Part shown: positions 11,417-21,385 of the stretch, in pieces
Numbering within the stretch: position 1 is the stretch's first letter
Layout: the number at the start of each line of letters is the position of its first letter
Origin: Lepidurus packardi
Lineage: Eukaryota; Arthropoda; Branchiopoda; Notostraca; Triopsidae
DNA length: 64,000 bases
NCBI GenBank assembly: GCA_023053545.1
Contig: JAKZAN010000001.1
Coordinates: forward strand, 2,376,565 to 2,440,564
Reading direction: 5' to 3'
The notes under the pieces: model-generated
Database searches by the model: none
Told to the model about the DNA's origin: nothing
The model's input: the letters and a program-made list of their open reading frames with translations, nothing else
Position numbers and translations under genes: made by a program

Positions 11417-11744
11417 TGGCGTTGCCGCTGAGCTCAAGTTGCTTTCTCGGCACTAAAAACATTTCAGCGCAAATACAGTTAATTCGTATGGCTTTAACAG
11501 TATTTATGTATTATATTAATAATCAAATAACAAAGTTTCATGCATGTTTTTCATACAACATTTCTTGGCAATGTGTTCCTTTCAGGATCAGTCAATGCGT
11601 CAAGGGTCCTCAATTCAATTCCATTTGAATTATCTCCGTCAGTATCAGTCAGCCAAAACAGAGCCCAAACCACTCCCTCAGTCAAGCCATTTCGTGACTG
11701 GGACTGACGACTGATTCAATTTGACTGCCAGTGGGCACGAAGAT
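11417..11744 (-). repeat. Harbinger right terminal inverted repeat
   Basis: Inverted copy of 9864-10191, same length, ending GGGCACGAAGAT just before the TAA duplication. Confidence 0.92.
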
Positions 11745-12223
11745 TAACACTCAGCTCCGACCTCGGGAGCTGCGTGGCATTCCGCTGCTGCTTCGGGAGC
11801 AGCTTCGCAGTCCATTGCGGCTCCGGCAGTAATTTGGCGGGCTGCTTTTGTTTTCTTCATTGCTGGAGCACCGTCCTTTTCTACGGTTTGCTTCTTAGCG
11901 AACCAGCAGTTCTTTACGGTATGGCCCCTTTTTTGCATTTGCTGCACTTCCCTCGGGAACTACACAATAATACATTTAGCATTTATTTCTTACATTATTG
12001 CTAATACGTACTTGGTTTTGGGCCTTGACGATAAAAGTATAGAAAATCTTTTAGAAACTGCCGCCTCGTTCTCTCCGTTGGTTTCCAGAAGGGCAAACCC
12101 TTTTGCAACAGCGGCAATAAGCTGCTGCCTTTCGGTTCCTGAAGAAAAGCACATGTTAGATAAGAAACGAGACTTACAAAATTTTCACGAAAACCTACTT
12201 TGCGGTTGTGGTGCTGCGGACAT

Positions 12224-13011
12224 GTTTGCCTACTGGAAGTTGGTTTAAAACTAAGCTTCGACGCAAGAAAACTTGACGCGTTTTTTCTCTTGACATCCCC
12301 TATTGCTCCGCAATAACTATTGCTGCGTTAACTCCGCAATACGGACCTAATGTGGAAATACGTATACGTAGTCCATAATAGCAAACTTCGGGTCCTTAGG
12401 TTTATAGATTAACTGAGTTTTGAAGTACAGTAGGTGTCGCTTATTTTGATCACATTTGGCCAGCGTATTTTGAATCTATTAAGCGGCCATTCAATAACCA
12501 GAAATACAGTTGTAAGTACACTGAAACCTCTTAAGACGAGCATAATTCGTTCCGGAGACGTTCTCGCAATCCGAAACACTCGTTTTGCGATGCGAATCCC
12601 CCCATAAGAAATAATATAAATTCAGAACGTATTAAGAACAAAATTACAGTTTATTATTTAAAATATTCACTTGTTTTAGTTTGCCTAGAATTCAGACTTT
12701 AAAGTTTTTGTAACGATTTTTCAACATGATATAAGTGTCTACAAACAGAATTGTCACTACCTGCAACCACACTATACTCATGAGCACCTTCTCTCGACTC
12801 TCAACTTTTAGAACAAGGAAAAAGTGAAACCCTTTCCCCAATACGAACAGAAAGTTTCCCCTGACAGCAGTTTTCCCCGCTTTCTTACTCTTCCTCACCC
12901 AAAATTGATTCTAATTTCCAAAAATATGATTATAGTAAAGAAAAGGGTAAAGTATTGTACCATTCTGAAACGAGTATTTGCTGTTTGATTCTACAAAGAG
13001 GCTGATTCTAA
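12224..13011. other. Intergenic, with a possible mariner-like MITE
   Basis: The 12518-12660 segment (CTCTTAAGACGAGC, ATTCGTTCCGGAGACG, CCCCCCATAAGAAATAAT) looks like the ends of Tc1/mariner-type non-autonomous elements found in many animals. I could not define both ends or a TA duplication, so this is tentative. The rest is AT-rich and uncharacterised. Confidence 0.35.
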
Positions 13012-13019
13012 TAACCAGC

Positions 13020-13147
13020 CAGGGGCGGACGGCCTATGGGGCATTGGGGCAGGTGCCCCATGCGCCGGCTCAAATACCATCTTATTACTCAGCGGCGCCG
13101 GCAGGTAGAAAATCGCCATGGCCCGCGGTAGAGCCAGTCCGCACCTG
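13020..13147. mobile_element. 128-bp hAT-type MITE
   Basis: A short GC-rich element with terminal inverted repeats CAGGGGCGGAC (left) and CAGGTGCGGACT (right, reverse complement), flanked by a perfect 8-bp direct repeat TAACCAGC (13012-13019 and 13148-13155). An 8-bp target duplication and CAGGG-type ends point to the hAT superfamily. It is non-coding and must have been moved by a transposase encoded elsewhere. Confidence 0.85.
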
Positions 13148-13155
13148 TAACCAGC

Positions 13156-14138
13156 GATCACAATACCTGTGCAACTTTTTTCTAACCAGCACAGACTTTT
13201 CTAATTTTAGTTTCATCTGTATTGGCACTGGCAGGTTTACATTTTGTGTTATTTATAATTACGTCAAATTTCAAGATCTCGAGTTGTCTCGTCCGTTGTC
13301 CTATTAGGGGCTTCGCGTCTAAGGCAAACATAGGTGTAGGATACATTTCGGGCTAGGGACGACAACACATGCGAAGAGAAAATACCTTTAAAAATGTTCA
13401 CGTAGTAAAGAATGGTAAGGAAAGTCAGGGTAGGTTCTTCACTGTCTAAAACAGGGAAACGATGTACACGAAGCATGTAAAGACGGAGAGCGAGTTCGAA
13501 GCCCTTCCCACGACTCCTCCACCCTTTCTTTTCATCTTTATTTATTTCACCCTTCTTTTCCTCTGCTGTGAGTCTGGCAGTATACAGTATTCGACCATGT
13601 ATGGCCTTCGCTCCCCTTCCCACGAAACGCTCTTGTTGGGCTAGGGACGTGCCCCACAGAACGGAATAAATTGGCGAAAAAAGATAAGCGCAGAACCAAA
13701 AGAAAAGTGTAGCAGCAAAAGTAGACTTCCATTTGGCAGCGAATAAGTACGAAACATTGTCTGTATTGTCTTCTACTACAACTCGCAATATATAAAACAT
13801 AAATGTAAGAGAATGAAACACAGACACACACATGAAACAAATATGCTCCTAAAAGGCGTCCAGGAAACAAATTGGAACTTGATACGATTACCTGCTTGAA
13901 AAAAAAACAGTTACAAATCTTTACAAATTACAGTAAATGAGTAATAGATGAAAATTTGTCAAGTTCCGTCATGGCCTTCACTTATAGCACTGTCACTAAA
14001 ACATGAAAGTGAAGGGAACCCCCTATGTACAGTACGAGGATTTCGTTCCTAGCTTTCCTGGGTATGTTCCACGTCCGGATTCGATTAGGTATAGCATTTT
14101 ATCCTGAGCGAAAAAGGGAAGGGAGGGGGAGTATTGGA
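13156..14138. other. Intergenic, no gene recognised
   Basis: Several open frames of 60-190 codons exist on both strands, but none shows a recognisable domain or splice structure, and they overlap one another. A copy of TAAAAGGCGTCC at about 13849-13860 relates to the tandem repeat downstream. Confidence 0.4.
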
Positions 14139-14390
14139 GACTCACTCCGAAAAGGCATCAACGGAGCACCTACATGCCCGAAGCAGACAACTTGGGGATT
14201 TCCTCCGAAAAGGCGTCACGAAACGCAGGTTAGACTCACTCCGAAAAGGCATCAAAAGGAGAACCTAAATGCCCGAGGCAGACAGCTTGTGGATTTCCTC
14301 CGAAAAGGCGTCATAAAATATTCGCTTCTTTGCCAGGAGGTGGCACCACATGCTGGGAAAAAACTGAAAAATTCCTCCGAATAGGCGTCT
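14139..14390 (+). repeat. Short tandem repeat with CCGAAAAGGC(A/G)TC cores
   Basis: Two copies of an approximately 94-bp unit (from 14139 and from 14233) begin GACTCACTCCGAAAAGGCAT; each contains a second core TCCTCCGAAAAGGCGTC (14201-14217 and 14296-14312). A fifth, altered core lies at 14373-14389. The same core occurs inverted at 3773-3789 with matching flank (CTTTTAG and CTTCTT), so it is part of a dispersed repeat family. Confidence 0.75.
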
Positions 14391-14728
14391 TTTAGCTTCT
14401 TGTTAAAACTTCGAAGATAAATATGTAAATAAGTTGTGTAACTACTGCAAAAGTAATAGTGCCAAATTAAAGGTAACTAAGCAGTAAACTGCTTTTTTAA
14501 TTGCACTTGCCAAAACACGTGTAGGTGTGGAGAACTTTAGTGTCAAATATTGCTACCCGAGTTCGAACTTGGGAAGCAAAAGGAATACATAACATAACAT
14601 TTCATTTTGAAGAAACATAACATTTGAAGTAGAAGACGGAAACATTTTACGAACAAGATGATTAACCTAATTTATTGTAGCGTTTTGATCCTCTTGAACG
14701 GCCAAAGGAGTTAGCTGAAGACGCTGAC

Positions 14729-17700
14729 ATGGAGCAAGGTACAGCGATCGAGAATGTACCACAACAGGGCGTCCAAGCTCCGATGTGTACTTTCGAAGCC
14801 GGTGGTAAGTCTTTTCTAGAGAATAGGGTTGCAGTCGATTACATGTTTCTTAATTTTTATACGGCAGCTTCAAACAGTGCTCTACCCATGTTCGGGCGAG
14901 TCAATATAACCAATTCCACGGTCCACATAGGTACCCGTTTTGAAAATCAAGGAAACTCTTCGCGAAAACCATCGCCATCGGTGGACATCGATACGTTAGA
15001 GGTAAAAAGTCCAATTTACTGAAGTAGCAATGTTAACAACTGCAAACGTTTGCGTTTATAGTTCACAGAATTGAAAGAATACTATAAGATTACCTTATGT
15101 CAAGCATCACCACTGCCATGGTACCCTGAGTACACTTGGGACATCGATGAAGTTTACACGGAACTAACCTTAAAAGACTCACCAAAGCCCAACTTCGGTG
15201 TGGAAGAACTTTTCAAACATGCGCACGTAAGTGTAACGGGAAATCTTCAAACTCAAGCGCAATCTGTGGCCACTTTAGGAACATTTTCGGAAAGGTGGTA
15301 GCTACCGCATTCTGATCGAGGGAGACGCCGGCTATGGAAAATCAACCCTGATGCTTAAGATCGCTTCTGATTGGTCCAAAAGAGACTCAAACGATCATAC
15401 GGAGTATACTAGTCCTTTCACTATACTGTTTGTAGTAAAACTAGGCTACGTTGGTAAAAATGTAAGTCTCCTTAAGCACACATGCATCATCAAAGCTCTA
15501 TCTGTTCCTACGTTTAAACCAGGGAAAAATCTTGAGTTACATGGAATCAATCTACAACGAGAAGATGGACATAAAACTAAAGGATGTATTAAAAAGTAAA
15601 GGAGCAGAAGAGGTTCTGATTCTACTGGACGGGTACGATGAGGCCAATGCTAACACCAAGAAAGAGGTAGGTCGGATAATAAAGAAAGAAATAATGAGCA
15701 AGTGCCACGTGGTGCTCACTTCGAGATGCGGACATGTACCCGATGAGGTCAAATGTACTCCCCTGCTTGTAACAGTTAAAGGCTTTGGACGAAAGCAAGT
15801 GACAGTGGCAATTGGCAAGTTCTTCATCAAGGCACGTCACTTAACCAAAGCCGATGTTATAAGTTGCACAGTCGAACCGAACCATCCAGCAAGGCCGGAA
15901 AGCTTAGCAAACTCTAGTGTACCCTTTCTCGATGGCTCGGATTCCGATGATGAATGTTTGGATTTCTTGAATCAACTATTTCTGGAACCAACTATCCATG
16001 ATTTCAAGAACTTACCTAGTATCGATGATTTCAAAAATGTTGAAGAAATTATCCCACTACCGCCTGAACAAAAACCTCTCAGTCTGGTGCAATTTAAACG
16101 ATTCATGCGGAAGGTACGAGACGAGAGTCCTTACATGGAACTAGCTCAATGTCCATTGCTTTGCGTCATGATGTGTTGTTTAGTCAGCGAGTGCCCGAAT
16201 GGTGAACTACCATCAACTTGTTCGGGTCTTTACTTTGCCATGATCAACCGTAACCCTCTACCGCGCAGCCATAAAGAAAACCAAAGCTGCTGGAAAAGAA
16301 AATATCAAATGGAACTGGAGTGTCCTCGATAGTCGGATCCGTCAGGGTCATGAAAGCTACCTCCAGAAGTTTGGTCGACTTTGCATCGACGGTCTGAAAG
16401 CTCGAAGCATGAGCTTCACCTTGTTTGCCATTTCAGGAAACGAAGAAGAGGCGCAGACTAGCGACGTTACTCCACTAATCGAGGCAGGAGTTCTGGTTCA
16501 AGCCTTCACTGAGTTAAGCACCACAGAGAACATTCCTCGTTACCAAGTTCCTCATCGAACCACGGCAGAATTTCTAGCCGCCTACTGTCTTAGTGCGGAA
16601 ACCGACCAGAATAAATTGCAACAGAACTTCCTTGACCTGTTTCGGCTAAAGGCCAGCTTCGATGAAGTTGCACTTTCTCTAATTGAAATGGGAAAGCAGA
16701 GGTGTGTAGCAGACGCTTTCCGTGTCATTAAGTTTTCTGGCGATTGTCTTATGCACAGTATGAAAAGTTATTTCACCCAGCATGGTGCCGCTGGTACCTG
16801 GTCCGAATTTAGAGATGCTCTGCCGAACAAGCTGAGGACCAAAATTAAAGACCGCTCGGGTAGTGAACAATGTGTTGTCACTGTTAGCTCGGATGAGCCT
16901 AGTCTAACACTGTTTCAACTGGTTGAAGTGTTCGGCAAGGAGAACATTGGAGAAACGAACGCACTCCATTCATTACCAAAGGATTGCCTCGTTTCTCTTC
17001 ACGTTGAAAGCGGGTTTAAGCCACAGAGGTTGACAATTCTGTTGCAGACGTTGTTGAAGTCTGGGGTTGATCTTAATAGCTTGAAATACGGAGGAGGAAC
17101 TGTTGAATGCGGAATTAGCGATCAAATACGACAAGAATTAGATTGCAGTCTTCAGGAGCTTCTTAAAGCTGAATCCTGTCCTGTTGAATTGTACTTTAGT
17201 GGCGGTATAGAAGGTATGTTAAATTAACTATCTGGATTGTATAGGCTATTTTGGCCATTGTTCATATTTAGATTTACTACTGGGCTTGGCCGAGGCCATG
17301 CTAGAGGTTCCCGAAGCTTGTCGTCTAAGGAGTTTCGAGTTCTTACCAGAATGTAAGTAACCAGGGAGCGCTGTAGCTATTTGATAGCAGACTTCTTGTG
17401 ATGTAATGTGAACGTCTGCAAGATGATGCAGTATCACACTCCAACTTACTCTTTAAATTCTTATTGCAGGGCAGAAAGCTGATACATCACTTCTATCGGA
17501 AGTCTTGGCTGCGAAGTGGTTGTCTCGCTTACAACACCTGGGCATAGGATTGTGGTGGTACATGGCCCCGATATCAGAACTATTAACTAGCAAGGTTTTT
17601 CTAGGGACTGGGGCTCGGGTGCAAACACGTTAAACCCAATATTAAAACGTCTTACTCAGCCTGGATGCAGTCTCACTTCGCTGCACCTCTGCAACTATAC

Positions 17701-18767
17701 CCGAGATCCTGACGAAAAAGGCGGCCTGCTCCTTGAAGACGTGATGATGCTCGCAAGTAAACTTGAAACGTTAAAGCTTGAAAACATGCATTTTACTTTC
17801 GACGTGAGTGAGAAAAATTTTACAACTGCGCTTCACCAAAATCCTTTTCATCCTCACGCCATCACCCTTTGTATTAATAATTCATTACAATTCATCCTTG
17901 TTCATATAAAGCAATCCCTTTTTACTTGTATTACAGGTTACCAGAACCAGCAAGTACGCGGTACAGGAAAAATCTTCTCTGAGAAGTCTTCAACTTAAGA
18001 AAATTTCACTCTCGCTTAATGTATTGATCCCATCAGATGATGATAATAAACAGCTCCTCCTTGCTTTAAGGAATATGACACTAGACCTGGAGGAATTGAC
18101 CATCGATTTTTGCAAATTTCCGGACGCATTGTTCAGTTTGCTGTACCTATCCAAACCTAAACTGCGGATCCTCTGCATCGGTGCAATCTATACGAATAAT
18201 TACCGTCGCGATACATTCTGTGCCAACCAGTTGTTGGAGGCCTTTTCCCGAAGCAGTGGAGACAGTATTGAAGATCTATCATTACTGGAGGACTTTTGGG
18301 AAAGCAGCGAATTTTTTATGCTGCATCCGATCCGAGAAGCCTTTCAACGCTGTCCGAATATGAAGAGCGTCAACCTGCTGGGACTTCCTGGGATACCGAA
18401 TGATTCATCGGTTTCCATAGGTCCTGATCCTTCAACACCATTATCCTCCAGTGATATTGAAGCTTTGAAAAGCAATAATATCCACTTGGCTTTGTTCAAA
18501 ATAGTTTTAAGTGTTCCAAAGCTACAAAGTTTAACTTGTACTTTCTTTTGGTACTGGGAACAAATTGGTACATTTCATGCTATTGCAGACAAGGCTGAAA
18601 AATGGCCAGGAAAAAGAAACGACAAAGAATTTAGTACTTCGTTAACACTGTGTGACTTTTCTAATCAGAAAGCATGTCATGCTATGCATGTGTTCAGAGA
18701 ACGAGGACTAGAATACCGCCTTAGGTACGTTACAGATGAGGTATACGAGCTTTGGTTCCCTGTGTAA
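14729..18767 (+). pseudogene. NACHT NTPase with C-terminal leucine-rich region (NLR-like), two frame breaks
   Basis: Eight exons, all GT-AG: 14729-14804, 14868-15001, 15062-15226, 15279-15461, 15523-17213, 17272-17352, 17470-17803, 17937-18767. Exon 2 encodes NITNSTVHIGTRFENQG, which resembles a RHIM amyloid motif. Exon 4 has the Walker A (EGDAGYGKST) and exon 5 the Walker B (VLILLDGYDEA) and sensor-like VVLTSRCGH of a NACHT domain. The middle is a helical NACHT-associated region; exons 7-8 hold irregular LRRs (LETLKLENMHF, LEELTIDFCKFP, LRILCIGAIY). Two indels break the frame: one surplus base at about 16249 and one missing base at about 17590-17605. Both sides of each break clearly encode the same protein, so either the gene decayed recently or the assembly has errors. 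NLRs are generally immune or stress sensors that oligomerise; that role here is inference. Confidence 0.78.
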
Positions 18768-18859
18768 ATTGAATATTTCAGTCAGTGGAAAGATCAATGG
18801 CAACTTAAAAAAGCCAATAACCACAATATTTATACCCTAATGGATGCATGCCAGTTAGC

Positions 18860-18865
18860 AATAAA
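18860..18865 (+). terminator. Poly(A) signal AATAAA of the NACHT gene
   Basis: AATAAA lies 93 bases past the stop codon of the NACHT gene, a suitable place for cleavage and polyadenylation. Confidence 0.55.
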
Positions 18866-19863
18866 AAATTCCGGGCTTTAAGTATCCGATTTAACTTTAT
18901 TTTCATTCATAAAACGCGCCACAAGTACTTCAAAGCATTAAGCTACACTTTCATCGGTTTTCTTTTATCTCAAGCTCCCTAAAAGCAAACCATAAACCCG
19001 CCCTAGAAAAGAGTGGATACGAAAACTCGCAGTAACTACAACATTTCGAACGTCACACCCAAAAATGTTTCTAACCTTGCACGCTTTCCTTACGCCTTAA
19101 CAACTTTAGTCTTTGCTGGCATACCACGATCCCACATCTTTCCAGTCACTTCCTATTGTAACCCGAAACTGCAACGTGCGACATTTTCAATGGTCGTGTC
19201 TTATTATAGCAACTATAGGTATAGAATTAGCAGCACCCCAAATCTTCCCGGTATCAAAACCGATTCCTCTGCAACTCTCCTCCTACTCAATACCATTCCT
19301 CCTTTGAATGCCTAGACTCACTACGGGGTTAGTTCTACGTTCTTCTGCGCTAACTTGCACTACCAACCCTATTGTGTCAGCTACTGGTATGATATAATCA
19401 ATACAAAATTCCGTCATTGGTACAGGGAGACCACTTTTGCCAACCTACTGACAGAATAGTTCTTTTTGGTTCGGTTATTTAATCGGTTGTAGGGGTTCTT
19501 GTTGGGGTAGCATTTCAACTCTATTTAAACGAAAATGATTAGGTTACATTCAATTACGAAAGTGTCCAAATAAGGCCGATAAGGTCGAAGAGTTTTTACA
19601 ACCGTTTGCAGATGCTTTTAAGTCATTCACTAAGGAACAAACTTGCCCGTTTATGTCTAATCATTTGTCCTACTATATTGCGCCGGTATTAGTTTAGGTG
19701 TTTCTTTATTAGTGTGAGTTTCGATTCCTTAGGGAAATTTCATAATCGTAGTGATTTAGTGATATTATTTTTTCTTTGTTGTCTTAGTATAGGGATGTAA
19801 ACTCTTATAGCAGTGGGCTGGTCTTCTAATTCCAAATATTAATTCCAATTCTAATATTAATTC
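18866..19863. other. Intergenic between NACHT gene and Gypsy-1
   Basis: No recognised gene. A 100-codon open frame at 19013-19315 shows no known domain. Close to Gypsy-1 the flank is built of short ATTCC/AATTC words that recur on the other side of the element. Confidence 0.4.
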
Positions 19864-20264
19864 TGCTGAATTCTTACTTTTATTAAACTCAATAACTTAA
19901 CAAGGTAGACGTAGGCAGGCGGTTTTAATAGTTTTATTTAGTAAAAAGAAAGCAGAGAAACAGCACACTTGTACTCACAGACCAAAAAGACTGTCATGAC
20001 AGAACCCAAGTGTTTCGTCTCAGTCCAAATACAGCACATAATAACAACTGCGGGTAGACTGCCCCTTGGCGCGACCCAGGCTTCACCTTTTATACCCGCG
20101 TCGTGTGCCACTTGTACTTATACCCTCGGCCTTCCACCGACGTGGACTTACATAGTTCTCCTGAAGGACAACACAACTTCTACACAACTTCTAAACCCCT
20201 ACCAGAAGAACTTGTCCACGTCGGAGGAAAGCCAGGGGTATCGCCACGTGTGGGGATCTCAACA
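19864..20264 (-). repeat. Gypsy-1 3' LTR
   Basis: Aligns base for base with 22985-23385 at a constant offset of 3121; the only difference I noticed is near the outer end (GCTGAATTC against GCTAAATTC). Confidence 0.92.
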
Positions 20265-20276
20265 TCCTCCACCTCT
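20265..20276 (-). other. Gypsy-1 polypurine tract
   Basis: AGAGGTGGAGGA (element strand) directly before TGTTGAGATC of the 3' LTR; primes plus-strand DNA synthesis in LTR elements. Confidence 0.75.
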
Positions 20277-20356
20277 ATTTCACACCCCATAAACAAAAGA
20301 AAACACGAACATACACACACAACTGGAGCTGGGGGGAAGGGTTCAATCGTCTCGAG

Positions 20357-21385
20357 TTACGCAGTTAAGCAGTTACGAGTTAACCGAACAATGGGTGCTA
20401 CAATCCGCGCGAAATCTAGTACAAAATGACGATAATAGCTACACAACCCAATGAACTGCCTAACCTCTCTGACATTTTGTGGGACAGGCCATTTTCGGAC
20501 CTTCTCGGATTTATCTAAGGCTGGTCTAATTTTGTCACCTGCGAGAATGTGTCCCAAGAACGTAACTTCACGGGTAAAGAAACTGCACTTTTCAGGGTTC
20601 AGTTTTAACCCATGTTCTCTCAACCGGTCTAATACTAACCTCACATCTTCAAGGTGCTTATCGAAACTTGAACTAAACACCAACACATCATCAAGATAAA
20701 TTAATGCAATTTGCCACTGAAGACCTGTCAGAACTCGGTTCATCATCCGCTGGAGCGTACTTGTGGCGTTGCATAATCCAAACGGTAGAACGCGGAACTG
20801 GTACAATCCTTCGCTCATAGTAAAAGCAGTAAGTTCTTGTGAATCTACGTCCATCGGAACCTGCCAATACCCGCTTCTCTGATCCAAACTCGTGTACCAA
20901 CTAGCGGTACCTATTGCACCTAACAAATCATCAATCCTAGGCAAGGGGTAACTATCTTTTACGGTCACATTATTGACTTTGCGGAAGTCAACACAAAATC
21001 GATAAGAGTCATCCTTCTTTTCGACCAATACTATGGGACTAGCCCATGGGGATGTACTTGGCTCGATTATACCGGAATCAAGCATGTCCCTTATCTGCTC
21101 ATGCACTACATCTCGCAAATGAACTGGTACTCTATAGGGCACCTGCTTGATCGGATGACCCGACGTCACGATCTTATGACTAACCTCCTTCACGCGACCC
21201 ACCTCACCGTGGAGAGAAAATACATCTTTGTACTCTTCCAGAAGGGAACGTACCTTACTGGACTGCTGGTCGGATAACTCTTTCAGCTGGGGAGGCCAAA
21301 CGGATGTCTCCTCCCCTGGACCTACATTAGCTCGACTACAAGGTGGTAACACCTCGTCAGTTAACAAGACAGCTGACGGAACCAA
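20357..21385 (-). pseudogene. Gypsy-1 pol, reverse transcriptase only
   Basis: The frame is displaced by one base (+1) from gag and overlaps its end by 29 bases; there is no ATG at the start, so expression would need a frameshift. It contains the Ty3/Gypsy RT: YRVPVHLRD, CVDFRKVNNVTVKDSYPLP, the catalytic box LIYLDDVLVFS, and the thumb (FLGHILAGDKI, RQFIGLCSYYRHFV). It ends shortly after VRLTRNCLTA, where RNase H should begin; the next bases lead directly to the polypurine tract. A large 3' deletion has removed RNase H and integrase. Confidence 0.88.

Larger units (their letters stand above)
9864..11744 (+). mobile_element. PIF/Harbinger DNA transposon with long inverted repeats
   Basis: A 1881-bp element bounded by near-perfect 328-bp terminal inverted repeats and by a 3-bp TAA direct repeat (9861-9863 and 11745-11747), the TWA target duplication typical of PIF/Harbinger. 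It carries two convergent genes, as autonomous members do: the first exon of a HARBI1-like transposase (plus) and a MADF/Myb-like accessory gene (minus). The catalytic exons of the transposase are missing. It inserted into the CCHC zinc-knuckle gene. Confidence 0.88.
9794..12223 (-). pseudogene. Small three-exon CCHC zinc-knuckle gene interrupted by a Harbinger element
   Basis: Exons: 12223-12199, 12138-12012 and 11959 onward (GT-AG, phases 1 and 2). The third exon is interrupted at 11744 by the Harbinger element and continues from 9860 to a TAA at 9796-9794. The protein would be about 144 residues: a short N terminus, an alpha-helical stretch (RQQLIAAVAKGFALLE), one zinc knuckle (CSKCKK then RGHTVKNC, i.e. 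C-x2-C-x4-H-x4-C), a lysine-rich linker, and an Ala/Glu-rich tail with three 10-residue repeats starting CEAAPE, CHAAPE and CYAAPE. The third repeat spans the insertion point, which confirms that the flanks belong together. Within the knuckle one base is missing from an A-run (near 11926-11935), shifting the frame. I do not know the family; a gag-derived or nucleic-acid-binding protein is possible. It is broken twice. Confidence 0.68.

Noticed and set aside
13264-13870. Minus-strand frames of 189 and 107 codons
   Set aside because: No domain, no splice structure, overlapping frames on both strands; treated as chance.
16250-16268. A GT...AG stretch (19 bases) at the first NACHT frame break as a possible intron
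   Set aside because: Too short for spliceosomal removal, and the coding sequence reads through it after a one-base shift.
17595-17604. GTTTTTCTAG at the second NACHT frame break as an intron
   Set aside because: Ten bases is far below the minimum intron size; an indel is the simpler explanation.
19013-19315. 100-codon plus-strand frame downstream of the NACHT gene
   Set aside because: No recognisable motif, low-complexity composition, two overlapping frames of similar length.
19969-20429. Open frames of about 107 codons, repeated at 23090-23448
   Set aside because: They lie within the Gypsy-1 LTRs and repeat only because the LTRs are duplicated.
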